A stretch of DNA of 64,000 nucleotides from Limnohabitans kasalickyi (GTDB lineage: Bacteria; Pseudomonadota; Gammaproteobacteria; Burkholderiales; Burkholderiaceae_C), in assembly GCA_965234325.1 (NCBI GenBank), contig OZ248419.1, forward strand, positions 1-64,000, read 5' to 3'. Of the stretch, positions 17,974 through 26,862 are shown one piece after another (the first letter of the stretch is position 1; every line of letters begins with the position of its first letter). Under the pieces are notes generated by a model. The model was not told where the DNA came from and ran no database searches. It worked only from the letters and a program-made list of their open reading frames with translations. Both the position numbers and the translations under genes were made by a program.

Positions 17974-19473
17974 TTAGCGGTTGGGACGAATCACCGTGTA
18001 CTGGGCCCACTCGCCACGGCGAATCAGCACACTGACGGGCCTGCTGCGGTCGATCTTGCTGACCAAGGCTTCAAACGCCTGAAGGTTGGGTATTTCTATG
18101 TTGGCCAAGGCCACGATCACATCGCCCTCTTGAATACCAGCGCGTGTGGCGGGTTCGGCCACGGCATCCACCCGCACGCCATTGCGAAGTTTGAGCTCTT
18201 TCTTTTGCGCATCCGTCAAATCACTGACTGTCAAACCTAGCAATTTGGCAGCGCTGGACATTTGAGGCTTTTCTGCAGGCACGTCCGCTTTCTTCTCTGG
18301 CTTCTCGGCTTCAAATTCGCCAACAGTGATGGCCATGTCGCGCTGACTGCCGCGACGCCAGACCTGCAGGGTGCTGCGCGTGCCTGGTTTGGTGTTGCCC
18401 ACCAGCCTCGGCAAGTCGGTCGATTTCTCCAGCGTTTTGCCATCGAACTTCAGAATGATGTCACCAGGCTCTAAGCCAGCCTTCTCAGCTGGTGAACCCT
18501 GTTCGACGCCTCGCACCAAGGCACCTTGCGGTTTGCTCAAACCCAAAGACTCCGCCACTTCTTTGCTGACTTGGTCAATCTGCACGCCCAAGCGGCCGCG
18601 TTGCACGCGACCGGTGGCACGCAACTGCTCGCTCACTCGGACGGCTTCATCAATCGGAATGGCAAATGAGATGCCCATAAAGCCACCCGAGCGGGAATAG
18701 ATTTGGCTGTTGATGCCCACCACTTCACCGCGCATATTGATCAACGGGCCGCCAGAATTTCCGGGGTTGATGGCGACGTCCGTTTGAATGAAAGGCAAAT
18801 AATCGCCCGTGTCACGCTGTTTGGCGCTCACGATGCCTGCCGTGACCGAGTTTTCTAGGCCAAACGGAGAGCCAATGGCCATCACCCACTCACCCACTTT
18901 CAAGCGATTGACGTCGCCAATTTTCACAGCGGGCAAGCCCGTGGCCTCAATCTTGACCACGGCCACATCGCTGCGTTTGTCGGACCCCACAATGCGCGCC
19001 TTGAACTCGCGCTTGTCGGGCAGAGTGACCAGCACTTGATCGGCGCCATCCACCACATGGGCGTTGGTCATGACAAAACCATCGCTTGACAAGATAAAAC
19101 CTGACCCCACCCCGCGCGGCTGCTCTTGTTCAGGCTGTTGTGGGCGATTGGGACGTTGCTGACGCGGTCCGTTGGGCGTTGGCATGGGGACACCAAAGAA
19201 GCGCCGAAACAGCTCTTGCATCTCATCATCGGCACCGTTGCTTTGGGCTTCACGCACCGCCGTTTTTTCTAAGGTGCGGATGTTGACCACTGAGGGGCCC
19301 ACTTGCTCAACCAACTCCGTGAAGTCGGGCAAGCCGCGCATGCTCTGCGCAGAGGCGGGCATGGTGAATGTCAGGCTGACGCCGACTGTCAAACACAATG
19401 CAAGCAACTGGGCCGAACGCGGGATGGCCAAACGCGCAAAAAATGAACGGATCAATGAGCAGAACGTGGGCAT
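17974..19473 (-). CDS. mucD: Periplasmic serine protease/chaperone, DegP/MucD type
   Basis: HtrA-family protease that degrades misfolded envelope proteins. A signal peptide (hydrophobic stretch ending PASA near residue 43) precedes a trypsin-like domain with His (TNAHVVDGADQ), Asp (KRSDVAVVKI) and Ser (NPGNSGGPLINMRG), then two PDZ domains (about 275-365 and 405-499). A Q/P/R-rich loop near residue 95 is the usual LA-loop region. I place the start at ATG 19473, which has an AGAG element and gives a proper signal peptide; the longer frame is rejected. In related genomes rpoE-rseA-rseB usually precede this gene; here they are absent. Confidence 0.95.
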   Translation of the reverse strand: MPTFCSLIRSFFARLAIPRSAQLLALCLTVGVSLTFTMPASAQSMRGLPDFTELVEQVGPSVVNIRTLEKTAVREAQSNGADDEMQELFRRFFGVPMPTPNGPRQQRPNRPQQPEQEQPRGVGSGFILSSDGFVMTNAHVVDGADQVLVTLPDKREFKARIVGSDKRSDVAVVKIEATGLPAVKIGDVNRLKVGEWVMAIGSPFGLENSVTAGIVSAKQRDTGDYLPFIQTDVAINPGNSGGPLINMRGEVVGINSQIYSRSGGFMGISFAIPIDEAVRVSEQLRATGRVQRGRLGVQIDQVSKEVAESLGLSKPQGALVRGVEQGSPAEKAGLEPGDIILKFDGKTLEKSTDLPRLVGNTKPGTRSTLQVWRRGSQRDMAITVGEFEAEKPEKKADVPAEKPQMSSAAKLLGLTVSDLTDAQKKELKLRNGVRVDAVAEPATRAGIQEGDVIVALANIEIPNLQAFEALVSKIDRSRPVSVLIRRGEWAQYTVIRPNR

Positions 19474-19483
19474 GAATTCTCTT

Positions 19484-19924
19484 TCAACGCAAAGGGGGGC
19501 GGTCATAGACCGCACATCGCAAATTTAACCAATGTGGCATAGCTGTTTCTTGGCCCAGCCAAAGATAACCACCACCCAACACAAGTCTGCCAGATGTGGG
19601 CTGCCATCTCAAAACCAAGGCTTTTTGAATATCCAGCACGACAAAAATTTCAATCAGCTGGTCCTCTGCACCCTTAGTTCGGCCGTGCCAACACCAGACA
19701 TCACCATTCCAGCTCAAGGTGCCCGTTTGCGCATGCAAGCTGCGCCAGCCCAGCGCTATGCCAAACAAGGTGGCCAGGCCGCTCAGGCACAGAGGCCAAC
19801 TCACAGGTTGGTGGACAGCCCAAACGAACATCACCGTGCATGTGACAACGCCCAAGACAACCAAAGTGAGGCGATGAAATGCACAACGCCCCACCGGATA
19901 GGAAACCGATGGGGCGCTGTGCAT
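19484..19924 (-). CDS. Small membrane protein between fabF and mucD
   Basis: A 146-residue protein with two probable transmembrane helices (about 19-37 and 42-59) and a soluble C-terminal half rich in Trp and Gly. It begins 10 bp after the fabF stop and ends 10 bp before the mucD start, so the three are probably co-transcribed. I know similar uncharacterised proteins at this place, next to the sigma-E locus, in Burkholderiales. The ATG sits in the base of a 19-bp imperfect hairpin (19879-19924), suggesting controlled translation. Function unknown. Confidence 0.75.
   Translation of the reverse strand: MHSAPSVSYPVGRCAFHRLTLVVLGVVTCTVMFVWAVHQPVSWPLCLSGLATLFGIALGWRSLHAQTGTLSWNGDVWCWHGRTKGAEDQLIEIFVVLDIQKALVLRWQPTSGRLVLGGGYLWLGQETAMPHWLNLRCAVYDRPPLR
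19879..19924 (-). promoter_or_regulatory. Start-codon-sequestering hairpin
   Basis: The first 46 bases of the small membrane gene, beginning with its ATG, fold as two arms of 19 bases with three weak positions: ATGCACA pairs TGTGCAT, CGCCCCA pairs TGGGGCG and CGG pairs CCG. No T-run follows, so a simple fabF terminator is less likely than a translational control hairpin. Confidence 0.5.
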
Positions 19925-19934
19925 GGCAAAGACC

Positions 19935-21179
19935 TCAGATGCGTTTGAAAACTAACGCGCCGTTGGTACCGCCAAATCCGAAATTGTTTTTCAGGGCGAC
20001 ATCGATCTTCATGTCACGCGCCACGTTGGCACAGTAGTCCAAGTCGCACTCGGGGTCTTGGTTGAAGATGTTGATGGTCGGTGGACTCTTCTGGTGGTAG
20101 ATGGCCAGCGCCGTGAACACGCTCTCGATGCCACCCGCGCCGCCCAACAAGTGGCCGGTCATGGACTTGGTCGAGTTGACCACTGTCTTCTTGGCATGAT
20201 CGCCCAAGGCTGCCTTGATGGCATTGGTTTCGTTGACATCCCCTAAGGGGGTGGATGTGCCGTGTGCATTCAAGTAATCGACTTGATCGGCGTTCACACC
20301 TGCATTGCGCAAAGCGCTCAGCATGGCACGGCGTGGACCGTCCATATTGGGTGCCGTCATGTGGCCCGCATCAGCGCTCAGACCATAGCCACCCAACTCT
20401 GCATAAATTTTGGCACCGCGCTTTTTGGCATGCTCGTACTCTTCGAGCACCAGCACGCCAGCGCCTTCACCCAAAACGAAACCATCACGGTCACGGTCCC
20501 AAGGACGTGAGGCGGTGGCGGGATCGTCATTGCGGGTCGACAGTGCGCGCATGGAGGCAAAGCCACCCACACCTAAAGGAGAAATACAGCCTTCCGAGCC
20601 GCCCGCAATCATCACGTCGGCATCGCCGTACTCAATGTGACGACCGGCTTCGCCGATGCTGTGTAAGCCTGTGGTGCAGGCTGTGACCACGGCCAAGTTT
20701 GGGCCTTTGAAGCCAAAACGCATGGACACGTGACCAGAAATCATGTTGATGATGGACGCTGGCACAAAGAAGGGCGAGATGCGACGTGGGCCTTTGGCCA
20801 ACAGTTCGCTGTGCATGTCCTCGATCAGCGGCAAGCCACCGATGCCAGAGCCGATCACGACCCCAATGCGGGTCGCTTCTTCTTCACTCAGCGCTTCGCC
20901 AGTGGCTAAACCTGAGTCTTGAACGGCTTGCATGGCTGCCGCCACACCGTAGTGGATGAACTTGTCCATCGACCTCGCCTCTTTGGGCGAAATGTACTGG
21001 TCCAAATTTAAATCTTTCACTTCACCTGCGAAATGGCAGTTGATATTGGACGCATCAAAACGAGTGATGTTGCCAATGCCGGATTGACCGGCCAAAAGAT
21101 TGGCCCAAGCTTCAGCCACCGTGTTACCCACGGGGCTGATACAGCCTAGACCGGTCACTACAACGCGACGACGGCTCAT
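19935..21179 (-). CDS. fabF: 3-oxoacyl-[ACP] synthase II
   Basis: Elongating ketosynthase of type II fatty-acid synthesis, condensing acyl groups with malonyl-ACP. The 414 residues match the family. Active-site Cys lies in AVVTACTTGLHSIGEA, the two histidines in NAHGTSTPLGD and KSMTGHLLGGAG, and the C-terminus has NNFGFGGTNGALVF. It starts 17 bp after acpP on the same strand, the usual acpP-fabF pair. Confidence 0.97.
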   Translation of the reverse strand: MSRRRVVVTGLGCISPVGNTVAEAWANLLAGQSGIGNITRFDASNINCHFAGEVKDLNLDQYISPKEARSMDKFIHYGVAAAMQAVQDSGLATGEALSEEEATRIGVVIGSGIGGLPLIEDMHSELLAKGPRRISPFFVPASIINMISGHVSMRFGFKGPNLAVVTACTTGLHSIGEAGRHIEYGDADVMIAGGSEGCISPLGVGGFASMRALSTRNDDPATASRPWDRDRDGFVLGEGAGVLVLEEYEHAKKRGAKIYAELGGYGLSADAGHMTAPNMDGPRRAMLSALRNAGVNADQVDYLNAHGTSTPLGDVNETNAIKAALGDHAKKTVVNSTKSMTGHLLGGAGGIESVFTALAIYHQKSPPTINIFNQDPECDLDYCANVARDMKIDVALKNNFGFGGTNGALVFKRI

Positions 21180-21196
21180 GCGAAATTTCCTAGTAT

Positions 21197-21436
21197 TTAG
21201 GCTTTTTTGTGCGTCAACGCGTAATCGATGGCGTTTTGCACGGTGTTGATTTTCTCGGCATCTTCATCAGGAATTTCAATCCCGAATTCGTCTTCCAAGG
21301 CCATCACCAGTTCCACGGTGTCCAGGGAGTCGGCACCCAAATCAGCGACAAAGGCTTTTTCGTTGGTGACTTGTGACTCTTCCACGCCAAGTTGTTCGGC
21401 AATGATTTTTTTGACACGTGTTTCGATATCGCTCAT
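21197..21436 (-). CDS. acpP: Acyl carrier protein
   Basis: Carries growing acyl chains on 4'-phosphopantetheine. It is 79 residues and acidic, with the modification site Ser in GADSLDTVELVMALE. It lies between fabG and fabF in the standard cluster. The modifying enzyme AcpS is encoded at 11037-11453. Confidence 0.98.
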   Translation of the reverse strand: MSDIETRVKKIIAEQLGVEESQVTNEKAFVADLGADSLDTVELVMALEDEFGIEIPDEDAEKINTVQNAIDYALTHKKA

Positions 21437-21528
21437 GGATTCCCTCTGAGGGTTGTGAATAAGACCGTAATTTTAACCGGACGGACGGACCGTATGGATT
21501 CAGTGAGATTTTGACAGCAACGGCACGC

Positions 21529-22272
21529 TTAAGCCATGAACATGCCGCCATTGACATGCAACTCTTGCCCAGTCACGTAACTGGCGTTGACGCCAGCCAA
21601 ATAAGCCACCGCGTGAGCGATGTCTGAAGGCTTGCCCAAGTGTCCCAACGGGATTTGGTTGAGCAATGCTTTTTGTTGTTCTTCAGGCAATGAGGCCGTC
21701 ATATCGGTCTCGATAAAACCGGGGGCAATGCAGTTGACGGTGATGTTGCGGCTGCCCAACTCGCGCGCCAAAGCGCGGGTCATGCCTGCCACACCGGCTT
21801 TAGCGGCTGCGTAATTAGCTTGCCCTGCGTTACCCGAAGCACCGACCACGCTGGTGATGCTGATGATGCGGCCATAGCGCTGCTTCATCATGGGGCGAAT
21901 CACGGCGCGCGACAGGCGGAACACGGCTTTGAGGTTGGTGTCGAGCACAGCATCCCAGTCGTCGTCTTTCATACGCATGGCCAAGGTGTCGCGGGTGATG
22001 CCCGCGTTGTTGACCAACACATGCAAAGCACCGTGCTCTTTGGTGATGCTGTCAATGAGCGCGTCGACAGCTGCCGCGTCGTTCACGTTCAAGTTCGCAC
22101 CACGGCAACCGGCATGGGCTGACAGGGCTTGGCTGATTTTGGCAGCACCTTCATCCGAAGTTGCCGTGCCAATGACCAAGTAACCTTGGCTAGCCAGTTC
22201 TTGCGCGATCGAAGCGCCAATGCCGCGAGAGGCACCGGTCACCAAGGCGATGTGTTGTGTGTGTTGAGTCAT
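21529..22272 (-). CDS. fabG: 3-oxoacyl-[ACP] reductase
   Basis: NADPH-dependent reductase of the fatty-acid elongation cycle. The 247-residue SDR protein shows the cofactor motif TGASRGIGASIA, NNAGITRD, catalytic Ser in ITSVVGASGNAGQ, and YAAAKAG. The start MTQHTQHIALVTG at 22272 is chosen because the upstream extension overlaps the 3' end of fabD in another frame and looks non-coding. A 92-bp gap to acpP may hold an acpP promoter. Confidence 0.97.
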   Translation of the reverse strand: MTQHTQHIALVTGASRGIGASIAQELASQGYLVIGTATSDEGAAKISQALSAHAGCRGANLNVNDAAAVDALIDSITKEHGALHVLVNNAGITRDTLAMRMKDDDWDAVLDTNLKAVFRLSRAVIRPMMKQRYGRIISITSVVGASGNAGQANYAAAKAGVAGMTRALARELGSRNITVNCIAPGFIETDMTASLPEEQQKALLNQIPLGHLGKPSDIAHAVAYLAGVNASYVTGQELHVNGGMFMA

Positions 22273-22291
22273 ACAAAAAATAAATTGAGGT

Positions 22292-23242
22292 TCAAGCGAG
22301 TGCAGTTTTGACGTCGGCCAACGAAGCCGGGTCAAACAAAGGCAAGCCGGTCAGCTCGGCATCGATGCGCTTGGTCATGCCGGCCAGAACTTTGCCAGGA
22401 CCGCACTCGACCAAGGTAGTCACACCACGCGCTTTGATGGCTGCCACGCACTCGACCCAACGAACGGGGCCAAACGCCTGACGGTACAAAGCATCGCGCA
22501 TGCGATCGGCATCGGTTTCAATGCTGACATCAATGTTGTTAACCAACGGAATTTGTGCCGGGGCAAAGGTGGTAAGTGCCAATTTTTCTTTCAAACGATC
22601 GGCAGCAGGCTTCATCAAACTCGAGTGAAACGGTGCAGAAACGGGCAACGACAAGGCACGTTTCGCGCCATTGGCTTTAAGCACTTCACAGGCTTTCTCA
22701 ACGGCCGCTTTGCTGCCCGCGATCACGGTTTGGCCGGGGTCGTTGAAGTTCACCGCCTCCACCACTTCGGTAGAGCCGGCGCCAAAAGTGGCTTGCGCCT
22801 CAGCACAACCCGCGATTACTTGGTCTGCAGGCATGCCCAAAATAGCGGCCATGGCACCGGTTCCCACGGGCACCGCGTCTTGCATGGCTTGCGCACGAAA
22901 GCGCACCAAGGGTGCCGCTTGCGCCAGCGTCAACACGCCAGCGGCCACCAACGCGGAATATTCACCCAAAGAGTGACCAGCCACCACACTGGGCACGGCA
23001 CCACCTTCGGCCAGCCACACGCGGTAAGCGGCGACGGCTGACACCAACATGACCGGCTGGGTGTTGGTGGTCAAGCCCAACGCTTCTTTGGGGCCCTCAT
23101 GAATGAGCTTGGCGATGTTTTCGCCCATGGCGTCAGAGGCCTCGGCCAAAGTTTGCGCCACCACAGGGTGGTCGCCCCAAGCGTCGAGCATGCCGACGGA
23201 TTGAGAGCCTTGACCTGGAAATACAAAAGCAAATGAAGTCAT
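22292..23242 (-). CDS. fabD: Malonyl-CoA:ACP transacylase
   Basis: Loads malonyl groups from CoA onto AcpP. The 316 residues contain the N-terminal FPGQGSQSVGM, the nucleophile GHSLGEYSALVAAG, the catalytic His in SAPFHSSLM, and the late ECGPGKVLAGM. It sits between fabH and fabG in a same-strand cluster. Confidence 0.97.
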   Translation of the reverse strand: MTSFAFVFPGQGSQSVGMLDAWGDHPVVAQTLAEASDAMGENIAKLIHEGPKEALGLTTNTQPVMLVSAVAAYRVWLAEGGAVPSVVAGHSLGEYSALVAAGVLTLAQAAPLVRFRAQAMQDAVPVGTGAMAAILGMPADQVIAGCAEAQATFGAGSTEVVEAVNFNDPGQTVIAGSKAAVEKACEVLKANGAKRALSLPVSAPFHSSLMKPAADRLKEKLALTTFAPAQIPLVNNIDVSIETDADRMRDALYRQAFGPVRWVECVAAIKARGVTTLVECGPGKVLAGMTKRIDAELTGLPLFDPASLADVKTALA

Positions 23243-23283
23243 AACGTGTCTTAAAAGTGTGTCACATCAAGTCTGGTGCGAAT

Positions 23284-24285
23284 TTACAGATTCAGCAGCA
23301 CAGCACCCCAAGTGAACCCGCCGCCCACACCCTCGAGCATCAGCGTCTGGCCCGCTTTCACTTGGCCGCTGCGCACCGCCTTGTCCAAGGCCAAAGGAAT
23401 GGATGCCGCAGAGGTGTTGCCGTGATCTTGCACCGTCAACACCACTTTTTCCATCGGCAATTTCAGCTTTTTGGCGGTACTTTGAATGATGCGGATGTTG
23501 GCTTGGTGCGGGATCAACCAATCAATGTCAGTGTCTTTCAGGCCGGCTTTGTCGAGCACCGTGCGTGCAGCGCCTTCCAACAAGCCCACGGCGAGTTTGA
23601 ACACCGCTTGGCCATCCATCTTCAGCACAGGGTCGCCCAAGATGTTGCCGTTGCGCACATGGCCGGGCACACACAAGATGCCCACATGCTTGCCATCGGC
23701 ATGAATGTCGGTCGCCAAGATACCTGGCGTCTCAGACGCCTCGAGCACCACGGCACCGGCACCATCGCCAAACAACACGCACGTTGTACGGTCTTGAAAA
23801 TCGAGCAAACGCGAAAAAATTTCAGAGCCCACCACCAAAGCACGTTTGGCGTTGCCTGCGCGAATCATGGCGTCTGCCACGGTCAACGCATAAATAAAAC
23901 CGCTGCATACCGCTTGCACATCAAAGGCTGGCGCGCCAGCAATGCCCGCTGCTGCTTCGTCCAACTGCGCCAGCTTGTGCTGCAAGATACAGGCGGTCGA
24001 GGGAAATACCATGTCTGGCGTAGAGGTGGCGACGATGATCAGGTCAATCTCTTGGGGGCGACGGCCTGCGGCATCCAGCGCTTGTTTGCAAGCTTCAAAC
24101 GCCAAATCACTGCTTGAGATCTCAGGGGCTGCGAAGTGACGTGCGCGAATACCTGTGCGCTCGACAATCCATTCGTCTGAACTTTCAACACCTTGTGTTG
24201 CCAGCTCCGCGACCAAATCGGCGTTGGTCAACCGGCGAGGGGGGAGGAAGCTTCCGGTGCCAGTGATTCGGGTAAAACGAGTCAT
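23284..24285 (-). CDS. fabH: 3-oxoacyl-[ACP] synthase III
   Basis: Starts fatty-acid synthesis by joining acetyl-CoA to malonyl-ACP. The 333 residues show active-site Cys in PSTACILQHKLA, His in LIPHQANIRII, and Asn in HGNTSAASIP, plus the C-terminal GGGFTWGAVL. I place the start at ATG 24285 (MTRFTRITG), rejecting an in-frame TTG just upstream. plsX lies 24 bp upstream. Confidence 0.97.
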   Translation of the reverse strand: MTRFTRITGTGSFLPPRRLTNADLVAELATQGVESSDEWIVERTGIRARHFAAPEISSSDLAFEACKQALDAAGRRPQEIDLIIVATSTPDMVFPSTACILQHKLAQLDEAAAGIAGAPAFDVQAVCSGFIYALTVADAMIRAGNAKRALVVGSEIFSRLLDFQDRTTCVLFGDGAGAVVLEASETPGILATDIHADGKHVGILCVPGHVRNGNILGDPVLKMDGQAVFKLAVGLLEGAARTVLDKAGLKDTDIDWLIPHQANIRIIQSTAKKLKLPMEKVVLTVQDHGNTSAASIPLALDKAVRSGQVKAGQTLMLEGVGGGFTWGAVLLNL

Positions 24286-24309
24286 CAATCAGTAGGCTCA
24301 GGTGGCTAC

Positions 24310-25332
24310 TTAGCTCGTTTGTCCTAACAGCAGCAAAGGTGCTGCATGGGCAATCCGAGAGCGCACACGTTCGAGCAAGTTATGGTGGGCTGCATCATAC
24401 GCGCGGTCCAAAGCGGTCCCAAATGCCACCTCATCGGCAGAGCCATGGCTCTTGAAGACGATGCCATTGAGCCCCAACAACGCAGCGCCGTTGTAACGCC
24501 GATGATCCACCTTGTCTTTGAAATCAGACAAGACAGGATAAGACAAGATAGCCGCAATTTTGGTCAAGATGTTGCGCGTAAACGAATTTTTAAGCGTCTC
24601 GCTGATCTTATGCGCCAAGCCTTCACTGGCTTTCAGGGCCACATTGCCGACAAAGCCGTCACACACAATCAAATCTACGGTGCCTTGGTAAATGTCGTTG
24701 CCCTCAACGTTGCCATAAAAATTCAAATCGCCTGCATTAGCAGCCGTTCGCAACAGTTCGGAGGTTTTTTTGATGACTTCGTTGCCTTTGATAGCCTCTT
24801 CACCGATGTTGAGCAATCCAACTGTAGGACTTTCAATGTCATCGAGCACAGAAACCAGCGCCGACCCCAAAACAGCGAACTGCAGCAAATGCTCGGGGCT
24901 GCAATCGACGTTGGCCCCTAGGTCGAGCATGGTGGTGCCGCCGCCTTTGAAGTTAGGCATGCGGCCGGCGATCGCAGGGCGGTCAATGCCATCCATGGTT
25001 TTGAGCACGTAACGTGCGATCGCCATCAGAGCACCGGTGTTGCCAGCAGACACCGCTGCTTGCGCTGAACCATCTTTGATTTGTTCAATGGCGACCCGCA
25101 TGGACGAGTTTTTCTTACGACGCAAGGCCACTTCAATGGGGTCATCCATGGCCACCACTTCCGTGGCAGCCACCACGCGGGCGCGCGGATGTTCGAATGA
25201 AGACAAGGCCTCAGGCAAACCCACCAACAAAAGTTGGGCGTCTTCATGCGTCTCTAAAAAGCGGCGGCAGGCCGCCAATGTGACGCGCGGACCATGGTCG
25301 CCGCCCATGCAATCGACAGATAAAGTGATCAT
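24310..25332 (-). CDS. plsX: Phosphate acyltransferase
   Basis: Makes acyl-phosphate from acyl-ACP for membrane phospholipid synthesis. Family features in the 340 residues are the N-terminal ITLSVDCMGGDHGP, SAGNTGALMAIA, and GLLNIGEEAIKGNEV. It lies between rpmF and fabH, the common proteobacterial order. A terminator-like hairpin precedes it, so plsX-fabH-fabD may have a promoter of its own or depend on read-through. Confidence 0.97.
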   Translation of the reverse strand: MITLSVDCMGGDHGPRVTLAACRRFLETHEDAQLLLVGLPEALSSFEHPRARVVAATEVVAMDDPIEVALRRKKNSSMRVAIEQIKDGSAQAAVSAGNTGALMAIARYVLKTMDGIDRPAIAGRMPNFKGGGTTMLDLGANVDCSPEHLLQFAVLGSALVSVLDDIESPTVGLLNIGEEAIKGNEVIKKTSELLRTAANAGDLNFYGNVEGNDIYQGTVDLIVCDGFVGNVALKASEGLAHKISETLKNSFTRNILTKIAAILSYPVLSDFKDKVDHRRYNGAALLGLNGIVFKSHGSADEVAFGTALDRAYDAAHHNLLERVRSRIAHAAPLLLLGQTS

Positions 25333-25344
25333 TTGGGCACTCGC

Positions 25345-25384
25345 AAAAAAACAAAAGCCCGAGGCACCCTAAAGAGCCACGGGC
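25345..25384 (-). terminator. Terminator-like hairpin between rpmF and plsX
   Basis: On the minus strand GCCCGTGGC and GCCTCGGGC pair (one mismatch) and are followed by TTTTGTTTTTTT. It lies just after the rpmF stop and before plsX, and may act as a partial terminator within the operon. Confidence 0.7.
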
Positions 25385-25402
25385 CAGTGAGAAGCAAAAA
25401 AA

Positions 25403-25585
25403 TTAAGCTTCTGATTTGGTTTTCAACACTTTACGGCCACGGTAAAAGCCTGTGGGGCTGATGTGGTGACGCAAGTGGATTTCGCCGGTGGTTGGCTCAA
25501 CAGCTGTACCGGGGGCGGTCAAAGCTGTGTGCGAGTTGTGCATGCCGCGCTTGGAAGGAGATTTTTTGTTTTGCTGAACAGCCAT
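25403..25585 (-). CDS. rpmF: 50S ribosomal protein L32
   Basis: A 60-residue basic ribosomal protein. It begins MAVQQNKKSPSKRGMHNSH, the diagnostic L32 N-terminus, and has the HHISPTGFYRGRKV segment near the end. It lies between the YceD-type gene and plsX, as in most proteobacteria. Confidence 0.98.
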   Translation of the reverse strand: MAVQQNKKSPSKRGMHNSHTALTAPGTAVEPTTGEIHLRHHISPTGFYRGRKVLKTKSEA

Positions 25586-25684
25586 GACCGGCTCCTGGAA
25601 CTAAATGTGGTTGATCATTGGGCCACAAACTAACCTGGGTCAGCGTGACACGAAGCCTTCAATTATAGCCCAACTCCTCTGATT

Positions 25685-26224
25685 TTAGGAAGGCCGCGTT
25701 TTGAGCGCTGCCAAAACCGCAAATGGGTTGGGTTTTTCCTGCGAAAGAATGGCCTCTTCTTCTTTAGAAAGAGGTGCTTGATCACTCAAACACGCCTGAT
25801 GCATGGGCACCAAAGGCAAGGCCATGAGCAACTCATCTTCAATGAGGGCCATCAAATCGAGGGCGTCGGTCAGTACCAACAAGTCCTCTTCAGACTCGTC
25901 ATCTTCAGCGATCGCCGTCTCTTCATCCGCCACGAAACGGAAATCTTGGGCAATCTCCAACGCGATGGGCACGGGCGTCAAACAACGCTGGCACGTCAAC
26001 GGCACATGGGCATGCGCTTCGACATGCAGCCACACTTCCTCTTTGCCGCCAACCTTGGGCTCTGTCGCACCTTGCGCGGCCCAAGTCACATTGCCACTCA
26101 ACTCGCCTGCACAGTCTTCGGCCAAACGTTCGAACTGCGCCAAGGGCGTGTCGCCTTCCAACCGCACTTGCGCCTTGGCAAAGGCGGCAACATCTAAGTG
26201 AGAGGGGTTCATGTCGTTTTTCAT
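25685..26224 (-). CDS. yceD: YceD/DUF177 family protein (rRNA accumulation)
   Basis: A conserved partner of rpmF linked in other bacteria to 23S rRNA accumulation. The CxxC pair of the family is seen in LTCQRCLTPV, and the C-terminal half is acidic (EDDESEEDLLV). The frame is open further upstream to 26314, but that part crosses the divergent maf gene, so I place the start at ATG 26224 (MKNDMNPSHLD, 179 aa); ATG 26212 is also possible. Confidence 0.9.
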   Translation of the reverse strand: MKNDMNPSHLDVAAFAKAQVRLEGDTPLAQFERLAEDCAGELSGNVTWAAQGATEPKVGGKEEVWLHVEAHAHVPLTCQRCLTPVPIALEIAQDFRFVADEETAIAEDDESEEDLLVLTDALDLMALIEDELLMALPLVPMHQACLSDQAPLSKEEEAILSQEKPNPFAVLAALKTRPS

Positions 26225-26251
26225 GCTGGGCAGTGTAAGAGAATCTAGGCC

Positions 26252-26860
26252 ATGTCTGACCTTCACACCTCCAAGCCCGCTCTGATTTTGGGCTCCACCT
26301 CGCGCTACCGCCATGAACTACTGAGCCGCTTGCGCGTGCCATTTGACGTGGTCGCCCCCGACGTGGACGAAACGCCGCATCCACAAGAAACGCCATTGGC
26401 GCTGGCAAGCCGCTTGGCCTTGGCCAAAGCCCATGCCGTCGCGCAACAGCACCCCCACGCCGTGGTGATCGGATCAGACCAAGTGGCCGACTTGCATGGG
26501 GAGCCTTTGGGCAAACCTGGCACCCACGAACGCGCCGTGCAACAACTGCAACGCATGCGCGGCCAAACCGTCATTTTTCAAACGGCCGTTGCGGTGGTTT
26601 GCTCGCGCACGCAGTTTGAACAGCTGGACGTTGCACAAGTCAAAGTGCGCTTTCGCGACCTGACCGATGCCGAGATTGAGGCCTACTTAAAAGCCGAAGA
26701 GCCTTACGACTGCGCAGGCAGCGCCAAAAGCGAAGGCCTTGGCATTGCGTTGCTCGACGCCATTGACAACGACGATCCCACCGCTTTGATTGGCCTGCCC
26801 CTCATCCGCACCGCCCGCATGCTGCGCGCGGCAGGCATTGACTTATTAAGAGCCCTCTGA
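26252..26860 (+). CDS. maf: Maf/YceF-type nucleotide pyrophosphatase
   Basis: Cleaves non-canonical or methylated nucleoside triphosphates (m7GTP for the YceF type). The 202 residues contain the Maf motif LILGSTSRYRHELLSRL, DVDETP, IGSDQVADL with the catalytic Asp, and SAKSEGLGIALLDAIDNDD. It starts a plus-strand pair with the methylase gene, 2 bp apart, divergent from yceD. Its small size and motif spacing suggest YceF rather than the dTTP-type YhdE, but that is inferred. Confidence 0.94.
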   Translation: MSDLHTSKPALILGSTSRYRHELLSRLRVPFDVVAPDVDETPHPQETPLALASRLALAKAHAVAQQHPHAVVIGSDQVADLHGEPLGKPGTHERAVQQLQRMRGQTVIFQTAVAVVCSRTQFEQLDVAQVKVRFRDLTDAEIEAYLKAEEPYDCAGSAKSEGLGIALLDAIDNDDPTALIGLPLIRTARMLRAAGIDLLRAL

Positions 26861-26862
26861 CT

